Origin: Salinivirgaceae bacterium | GTDB lineage: Bacteria; Bacteroidota; Bacteroidia; Bacteroidales; SZUA-534 | Direction: 5' to 3' | DNA: 45,337 bases | NCBI GenBank assembly: GCA_017557605.1 | Contig: JAFYYJ010000108.1 | Location: 1 to 45,337, forward strand | In this document: piece after piece, positions 34,126-42,700 of the stretch | How the letters are laid out: each line of letters opens with the position of its first letter | How positions within the stretch are numbered: the stretch's first letter is position 1 | The notes under the pieces: generated by a model | What the model saw: the letters and a program-made list of their open reading frames with translations, nothing else | What the model was told of the DNA's origin: nothing | Databases searched by the model: none | Made by a program: the position numbers and the translations under genes

Positions 34126-36936
34126 ATGAAGTTTTACAAGTGGTTACTTATCATACCGATGCTCATGCAGTTGAGCGTGTCGGCCTCTGACAGCATCAAT
34201 GTTTACTCGCAGATAAACATCTATCCGTATTATTTCGACGGCGATGAGGCGAACATTGGAATTCTGCCCGACGCTCTCGACCAGATGCTGCCCTACAGCA
34301 AGGTAAACTACTACACTTATTCATGCTCTTCTTGCGACGAAAGCCTCAAGCCCGATATCATCTGCCTACCCGATGACGAGCCGACACCAGTTGGTTACAC
34401 AAAACACTCGCTGCCGTTGCAGATTGAATATGTTGTCTGCTACCGCCGCAACGAGCCTGTCGAGTCGCTTTTCAGCCTGTCGGACAAGAAGGTCATCATT
34501 GTGCGGAACGACTATCCGTTTGAGGCGCTCTATCGTCACCGCACATCGCATATACTCAATGTTAGCAGCGTTTATGAGGCGTTGCGCGTCTTGTCGGAGG
34601 GATACGACGACTGCGCCGTGCTCCCGTTGCAGGCTGTCCGCAAGGTTTTGGAGGAAAACCGATACAACAATATCGATTATCTGCCCACACCGTTTATTGT
34701 TAAGCCGTTGGCTCTGGCTGTGAAAAAAGTGGACCCGACGCTCGATAGCGCAATAAACTCATCGCTTGGCACTATACTGAAGAATGGCAAGTTCGAGTCA
34801 ATCAGCCGTCAGTGGCTGATACGCGAAGGCAAGGTGCATCAAACTGGCAGTTGGCCTTTTGTGCTTATTTTCTTCTTGTTGCTGACTATTGCAGTAATGT
34901 ATCTGTGGATACGCACCTTGTACGAGGAGATTGACTGTTCGGCGCGCGAGGAGGTGGGTGGCATCATAAGTAATATTGTGTCGCCGATGATGTTGCCGGT
35001 GGGCACACCAATAATGGATACCATAATGGAAAGCTCGCCGTTCTGGTTTATCATTAGCGACCAAGACGGACGCATCTACAAAGCCAGTCGCGCTTTCTTG
35101 CTTAGTGCGATGCATATCAACGACTTGTCGCCTGACGCAAAGTGGACCGACCTTGTTGACGCCGCCACAGCCGAAAAACTGGCGGAGTACGACAACATGA
35201 TTTATTCCGGTCAGTCCAACTCCACGGCTTGCTCTGTCGATTTTGTGTCGAAGCATTTCAGCGGCGAGCGCTGGGTTATCAAGCACCCGTTCAAATACGC
35301 TGACCGCTCTGAGTTGTTTATCCTTTCGGCCATTGTGCAGCCTATCTACAACAAAAATCTGTTCTATCAGAATCTCGACATTCAGGATATGCTGCAGACC
35401 GTCATCGACGCATCAACCAGCATGGTTTACTTCAAAACCACCGACGGACGTTATCAGCAGGCCAACAAGGCTTTCTGCCAGTATTTCCAGTTCGATGTGG
35501 AAACTATTGCCGGCAAAAATGATTATGAGTTGTTTGGCGGCAAATTGTCCGATGTCTTTGCCGAAACCGACAATGTTGTCTTTAAGGAGGGCAAGGTTTG
35601 GACCGAGCAGACCTGGAACGTCGATAAGAACGGCGACGAGCATAAATTTGAGAATTGGAAGTTCCCGATGTTCAACAACGAACACAAGATTTTCGCTTTG
35701 ATGGGCATCTCACGCGATATTACCGACATCGACCGCTACGCCCAACAGGTGAAAGACGCCAACGAGAAGCTGGCCGAGTCCGACAGACTGAAATCGTCGT
35801 TCCTTGCCAATCTGGGCAACGATGTGCGCAACCCGATACGCGCTATTATTGAGTACAGCGACATGCTTGCCGACATCGACCTGACATATGACCAGCGCAT
35901 CGAGATTATTGAAATGGTGCAGTCGAGCGGCAATATGCTCATCGACCTTGTTAACGACATGATTGACTACTCGAAGATTGAGGCCGGCAAAATCCAAATC
36001 AAATATTCCGACTTCAACCTGAACTCGATTGTGGCTGAGGTTTATAATCTGGCCAACAGTAAAAAGATGCAGATGAACAAAGATAACATGGTGATATCGT
36101 TGCAGATAGATACCATTGAGGATAATATCATTGTTCATTCCGACTCGTTCCGCCTGAAGCAGATTCTTAAGAATATGCTCAACACGATAATCAAATTCGC
36201 CGATTCAGACAGACTCTATTTCGGCTACCGCACCACCAACGACAAGGTGTTCTTCTTTGTCAACGCTGACCGCGGCGCGATGAGCAAAAACGAGCTGCTG
36301 CAATACGCATCAGAGTATGAGAATCAGGAGATTCTGTTGTCGCAAATTGATGAGTCGTACGGCATTTCAATCATCATCGCGCAAAGCATAATCGGCATGA
36401 TGGGCGGCAAACTCTGGGTTGAGAACCTGAACAGCGACAAGCCGAGCTTCATCTTCTACATTCCTTATGAGCATGAGGAGGAGACTTCGCAGGTTATCTA
36501 CGACTCGCACAACAACGAGTTTACAATCCCCGATTGGTCGGGTAAGACTATTTTGATTGCTGAAGATGAGGAACTTAACTTTATCTTGATTCAAGGTTTG
36601 ATGCTCCGTACCAAAATACGTATTCTGCATGCCTGGAACGGAATTGAGGCCGTCAAACTTTACAAAGACAACCCCGACATCGACCTTGTGCTTATGGACA
36701 TCCGCATGCCGGAAATGAATGGCCTTGAGGCGTCGGAGCTTATTCTGGAGTTCGACAACAAAGCCGACATCATTGCGCAATCGGCCTACGCCATTCCTGA
36801 GATTGTGGAGCGCTGCACCAAAATAGGTATTCACAGAATGCTCGAAAAACCTATTAATCAGCGAGAACTGCTGTTGGAATGTGCCAAATACATCAAACAA
36901 ACTTACGCCGCAAACGACGGGGAACTGATGAATTAA
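34126..36936 (+). CDS. Hybrid sensor kinase-like protein lacking the phospho-acceptor His
   Basis: A 936-residue membrane sensor. The start at 34126 gives a signal (MKFYKWLLIIPMLMQLSVSA), then a periplasmic solute-binding (SBP_bac_3-like) domain (about 20-240), one membrane segment (about 246-266), two PAS-like domains (about 305-420 and 420-545), a DHp/ATPase region and a C-terminal receiver. The H-box reads FLANLGNDVRNPI, with Asn565 where His is expected. The N-box has Thr687 in place of the metal-binding Asn, and G1 reads DRGAM (715-719) instead of DxGxG. The receiver is intact: acidic pair Asp814/Glu815, phospho-acceptor Asp858, Ser886, Lys908. Own promoter and no cognate kinase nearby. 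A receiver-controlled or scaffold role is inferred. Confidence 0.88.
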   Translation: MKFYKWLLIIPMLMQLSVSASDSINVYSQINIYPYYFDGDEANIGILPDALDQMLPYSKVNYYTYSCSSCDESLKPDIICLPDDEPTPVGYTKHSLPLQIEYVVCYRRNEPVESLFSLSDKKVIIVRNDYPFEALYRHRTSHILNVSSVYEALRVLSEGYDDCAVLPLQAVRKVLEENRYNNIDYLPTPFIVKPLALAVKKVDPTLDSAINSSLGTILKNGKFESISRQWLIREGKVHQTGSWPFVLIFFLLLTIAVMYLWIRTLYEEIDCSAREEVGGIISNIVSPMMLPVGTPIMDTIMESSPFWFIISDQDGRIYKASRAFLLSAMHINDLSPDAKWTDLVDAATAEKLAEYDNMIYSGQSNSTACSVDFVSKHFSGERWVIKHPFKYADRSELFILSAIVQPIYNKNLFYQNLDIQDMLQTVIDASTSMVYFKTTDGRYQQANKAFCQYFQFDVETIAGKNDYELFGGKLSDVFAETDNVVFKEGKVWTEQTWNVDKNGDEHKFENWKFPMFNNEHKIFALMGISRDITDIDRYAQQVKDANEKLAESDRLKSSFLANLGNDVRNPIRAIIEYSDMLADIDLTYDQRIEIIEMVQSSGNMLIDLVNDMIDYSKIEAGKIQIKYSDFNLNSIVAEVYNLANSKKMQMNKDNMVISLQIDTIEDNIIVHSDSFRLKQILKNMLNTIIKFADSDRLYFGYRTTNDKVFFFVNADRGAMSKNELLQYASEYENQEILLSQIDESYGISIIIAQSIIGMMGGKLWVENLNSDKPSFIFYIPYEHEEETSQVIYDSHNNEFTIPDWSGKTILIAEDEELNFILIQGLMLRTKIRILHAWNGIEAVKLYKDNPDIDLVLMDIRMPEMNGLEASELILEFDNKADIIAQSAYAIPEIVERCTKIGIHRMLEKPINQRELLLECAKYIKQTYAANDGELMN

Positions 36937-36947
36937 TGTTAATGTGT

Positions 36948-36999
36948 GATGGATTGAAGGATTGAATGAGAGGGTGAGAGGGTGAGAGGGTGAGAGAAT
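36948..36999. repeat. Octamer repeat tract downstream of the sensor gene
   Basis: GGATTGAAGGATTGAA (the ATTGAAGG octamer family) is followed by three perfect GAGAGGGT octamers (36968-36991) and a partial fourth. It starts 12 nt after the sensor stop codon and ends 21 nt before the IVS-type gene. Confidence 0.75.
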
Positions 37000-37019
37000 G
37001 TTTGAATTAATGATATAAT

Positions 37020-37400
37020 ATGGAAACGTGGGATAGGATTGCATTCAGAAATGAAATGAAAAACCGAACTAAACGTTTTGCTGTTCAGTGTGTTAAATTC
37101 TATCAAGGTTTGCCTAATAATCAAGAGGCTTGGGTAATAGGGAAACAATTTCTACGTTCTGCGACCTCGATTGCGGCAAATTATCGAGCAGCTTGTAGAG
37201 CACGTTCTGGGAGTGAGTTTTTTAGTAAACTTTGCATTGTTGTAGAAGAAAATGATGAGACTTTATTTTGGTTGGAATTGCTTGAAGAAACGGGAATAGT
37301 AGCAAAAGAGACTATTAGTCCTATCTATAATGAATGCGAAGAAATCCTAAAAATAATGGTTACATCGCGAAAAAATAGTGACCCCAAAAAGAATAACTAA
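37020..37400 (+). CDS. Four-helix-bundle protein (23S rRNA IVS-type family)
   Basis: A 126-residue protein matching the four-helix-bundle family first seen encoded in 23S rRNA intervening sequences. Signatures: FAVQCVKFYQGLP, WVIGKQFLRSATSIAANYRA, ARSGSEFFSKLCIVVEENDE, TLFWLELLEETGI. Function is unknown; related free-standing copies are common in Bacteroidota and have been proposed to bind nucleic acid or regulate group-specific targets. Here it is not in an rRNA gene but between the sensor and ligA. It is bracketed by octamer tracts (36948-36999 and 37411-37458) and is AT-richer than both neighbours, as if inserted as a repeat-bounded unit. Confidence 0.88.
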   Translation: METWDRIAFRNEMKNRTKRFAVQCVKFYQGLPNNQEAWVIGKQFLRSATSIAANYRAACRARSGSEFFSKLCIVVEENDETLFWLELLEETGIVAKETISPIYNECEEILKIMVTSRKNSDPKKNN

Positions 37401-39548
<2,148 letters not shown>

Positions 39549-39558
39549 CAATGACTGA

Positions 39559-39631
39559 TTAATTGATTGATTGATTAATTGAAGGATTGATGGATTGAGG
39601 GATTGAAGGATTGAAGGATTGAAGGATTGAA
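39559..39631. repeat. ATTGAAGG/ATTGATTG repeat tract downstream of ligA
   Basis: GATTAATT/GATTGATT units pass into ATTGAAGG octamers (39602-39609, 39610-39617, 39618-39625 perfect, with variant copies on both sides). The octamer is the reverse complement of the one in front of ligA, so ligA lies between inverted arrays. Confidence 0.85.
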
Positions 39632-39637
39632 CCTTAT

Positions 39638-39677
39638 AAACCAAAAAAGCTGCAAAACTTGCAGCTTTTTTTGGTTT
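39638..39677. terminator. Bidirectional terminator between ligA and the LRR gene
   Basis: A long stem AAACC then an A-run, AAGCTGCAA (to 39655), loop AAC, TTGCAGCTT, T-run, GGTTT (to 39677), with one unpaired T. A- and T-runs on both sides suit both convergent genes. Confidence 0.88.
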
Positions 39678-39680
39678 AAC

Positions 39681-39718
39681 CATTAACCATTAATCATTAC
39701 TCATTGCTCATTAATCAT
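39681..39718. repeat. CATTAAT-type heptad repeats entering the LRR gene 3' end
   Basis: Heptads CATTAAC, CATTAAT, CATTACT, CATTGCT, CATTAAT and a partial CAT run through the stop codon (39701-39703), so the last residues (MINEQ) of the LRR protein are encoded in the repeat. Confidence 0.75.
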
Positions 39719-42700
39719 AACCCGTTTCACCACATTGCCGGTTTTTACAATGTAAACACCTGTGCCGTTGATGGTAATTGTTGCTGATGTTGTGCGGGTA
39801 ACCAAACCGCCCATTGCGTTGTAAACGTAAACATCTTCGGTGGCGTTTTCAACAACTATGGTGTTGCCGTAGGCGTAGATGTTGACGGCTGTTGCGGCCG
39901 ATTCGTCAACTGCAGAGCCCATTTCGGTGTTCCAAATAACAGTATAGTTGTCATAGTTCCAATCCCAAGCCCAACCCCATGGCTCATATGGGGCTTCACA
40001 GTAGATTGTCAGATTCTTGCAGCTTCTGATGGCATCGTTTTCAATTGAGGTTACCGATATCGGGATATACAGCTCCCTCAAATTGCTGCAGTCCCAAATG
40101 GACCATCCTTCAATTTCCGTTGTTGAACTGGGGAGGGTTAGCGATAATAGATTCTGGCAGTTGTTAAATGCCTCAGACTTAATGGTTTCGACTCCGTAAG
40201 GAACAGTGAATTTTGTATCGGCCTTGTTGCTTGGATATTGTATAAGTACTCGCATGTCGGCGGTGTAAAGCACTCCGTCAACGGCAACATAGTCCTTGTT
40301 GTTGCTGTCAACCTTTATCTCGGTCAGTTTGTTGATTCCGCTGAATGGGCCAGCGCCGATGTAAGTTACCGACTTCGGAATCTCAACCGACTCAAGGTTC
40401 TCACAGTTGCGGAAGGCGTCGCTCGAGATACTGGTTACTGTGTTGGGTATCACAACCGAAACAATGGTGGTGTTGTTGTAAAAGGCTTGGAAGTCAATGG
40501 CTGTTACGGTGTATTCCTTGCCGTCTTTCGTGAATTTCGACGGTATTATGATTTTGCTGTATGTGCCGTTATAGCCTGTCACTTCAGCTGTGCCGTCGGT
40601 GTAAGTATAGAAAGTGAAGTTGTCCGGATTTGATGTAGTGTCCAGAATGTCGAGCGAGAAGTTCCAAACAACCGGGCGCTGGTCGCGGTTCCAGTTGGTG
40701 GCCCAGCCAGCCGGCTTCGATTCGGCCTCGCAGTAGATTGTCAGGTTGTTGCAGTTTCTGATGGCGTCGTCTTCGATGGTGGTTACCGCTTTCGGTATAA
40801 TCAGACGCAGCAGAGTGTCGCAGTTATAAACGGCCCAGCCTTTGAGTGTTGCCGCTGTATCGGGCAGAACCACTGTTGTCAGGTTCGGGCAGCCGCTGAA
40901 CGCGCCATAGTTGATGCTTACCACCTGTGCCGGCACTTTGAACAGCGTGTCGGCTTTGAGGCAAGGATATTGTACCAGTTGCTTCATATCGGCGGTGTAG
41001 AGCACTCCGTCAACCGAAACGTAATTATTGTTTTTGCTATCGACATTGATAGCTGTCAGGCAATTGCTCTCGCAGAACGGACCGTCGCCAATGGTTGTAA
41101 CCGAGCTTGGAATGAGAACATACTCAAGACTGTCGCAGTGGCGGAAGGCTTTGTTCTTGATGGTTGTTACTGTGCTTGGAATGGTTACCGATGCTATTGT
41201 CTTGTTGTTGAGGAAAGCCTCCTCGCCAATCGATGTTACGGTGTATTCTTCGCCCTCGTTAATGACAAACTTCGGAATAGCAATGTATTTGCTTGTGTCG
41301 GTGTAGCCTGTAACTTCGGCAGTGTAGTTGCTGGCGTTGAAGGTGAAGGTGAAGTTGTCAGGATTCGAATCTTCCGAATATCCCCATACAACCGGATACC
41401 CATCGCTATTCCAATAGTAACTCCAATTGTATGGTTCGCTCTCGGCCTCGCAATATATTGTCAGATTTTTGCTGTTCCTGATTCCATTGCCTTCAATATA
41501 GCTTACTGATTTTGGTATAACCAATCGTGTCATATGGCCGCAGCCCGATATAGCCCACCAGTAGATGTTTTTCAATGTGTTTGGAAGTATCAGCGATGTC
41601 AGATTCTTACAGCTGCTGAATGCGCCATACTTGATGTTTTCCACTCCGTTAGGAATTGTGAATGTCGAACCGGGTTTGGCGCAAGGATATTGCACAAGTG
41701 TCTTCATGTCGGCGCTGTAAACCACACCGTCAACCGAGATGAAATCTTTGTTACCGTCTTCGACATAAATAGCCGTCAGTTTGTTGCTCTCGCAGAACGG
41801 GCCTTCGCCAATGGTTGTCACTGAGCTTGGAATGACAACATATTCAAGGTTTTTGCAGTTGCGGAAGGCGTTGCTTTCGATGGTGGTGACACTGTTAGGT
41901 ATCACAACCGAAACAATAGTGGTGTTGTCGCGGAAGGCTTGGTCATCGATGTTTGTTACGGTGTATTTAATGTCGTTGATTGTGGTAGTCGATGGTATCA
42001 CAATATTGCCGAGCGTTCCTGAATATCTATCAACTTCCACATAGTGAAGGCTGTCGTCTATAATCCAGAAATGGAAATTGGTTGAATCGACCTCAACTCC
42101 GGCGTACGGATTGGCGGGAATAGGAGTGTTCACCGGGTTTACCACAACATCTTCGTCGTAAGCGCCCCACACAACAGTTTGCTGGTTGGGGTTCCACTTG
42201 CTGTCCCAGCCGCCGGGTTTTGTGTGCACCTCGCAATAGATGGTCAGCTCGCTGCAGCCGGCAAACGCTTTGGCGCCAATGGTTTTCACGGTTTTCGGAA
42301 TCGATACTTGCATCAGTGTGTCGTTGTTGATGAAGCACTCGCCGTCGATGCCTGTGACTTTGTATTCCACATTGTCTTTCACCACTTTGGCCGGTATCAC
42401 CACATTGTTGCTGCTGCCGTTATATTTGATTATCTCGGCTGTGCTGTTTTCAGCATTGTAACGGAAGGTGAACGATGTTGAATCGGCGGCCATCAATACA
42501 AGCTGCGGGAAGAACTTCTGCATATCGTAGCCCCAAACAACCGGGCGCTCGTCGTAGTTCCACCAGCTGCTCCAGTTCCAAGGTTTGCTCTCGGCTTCGC
42601 AATATATTGTCACAGTGTCGCAGCTATAGACGCCATATTGTCCGATATAGGTAACCGATTTTGGAATATACAACCGCTCCAGATTTTCGCAATGAATAAT

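Noticed and set aside
37020..37400. 23S rRNA gene with intervening sequence
   Set aside because: No rRNA sequence flanks the four-helix-bundle gene; it lies between two protein genes.
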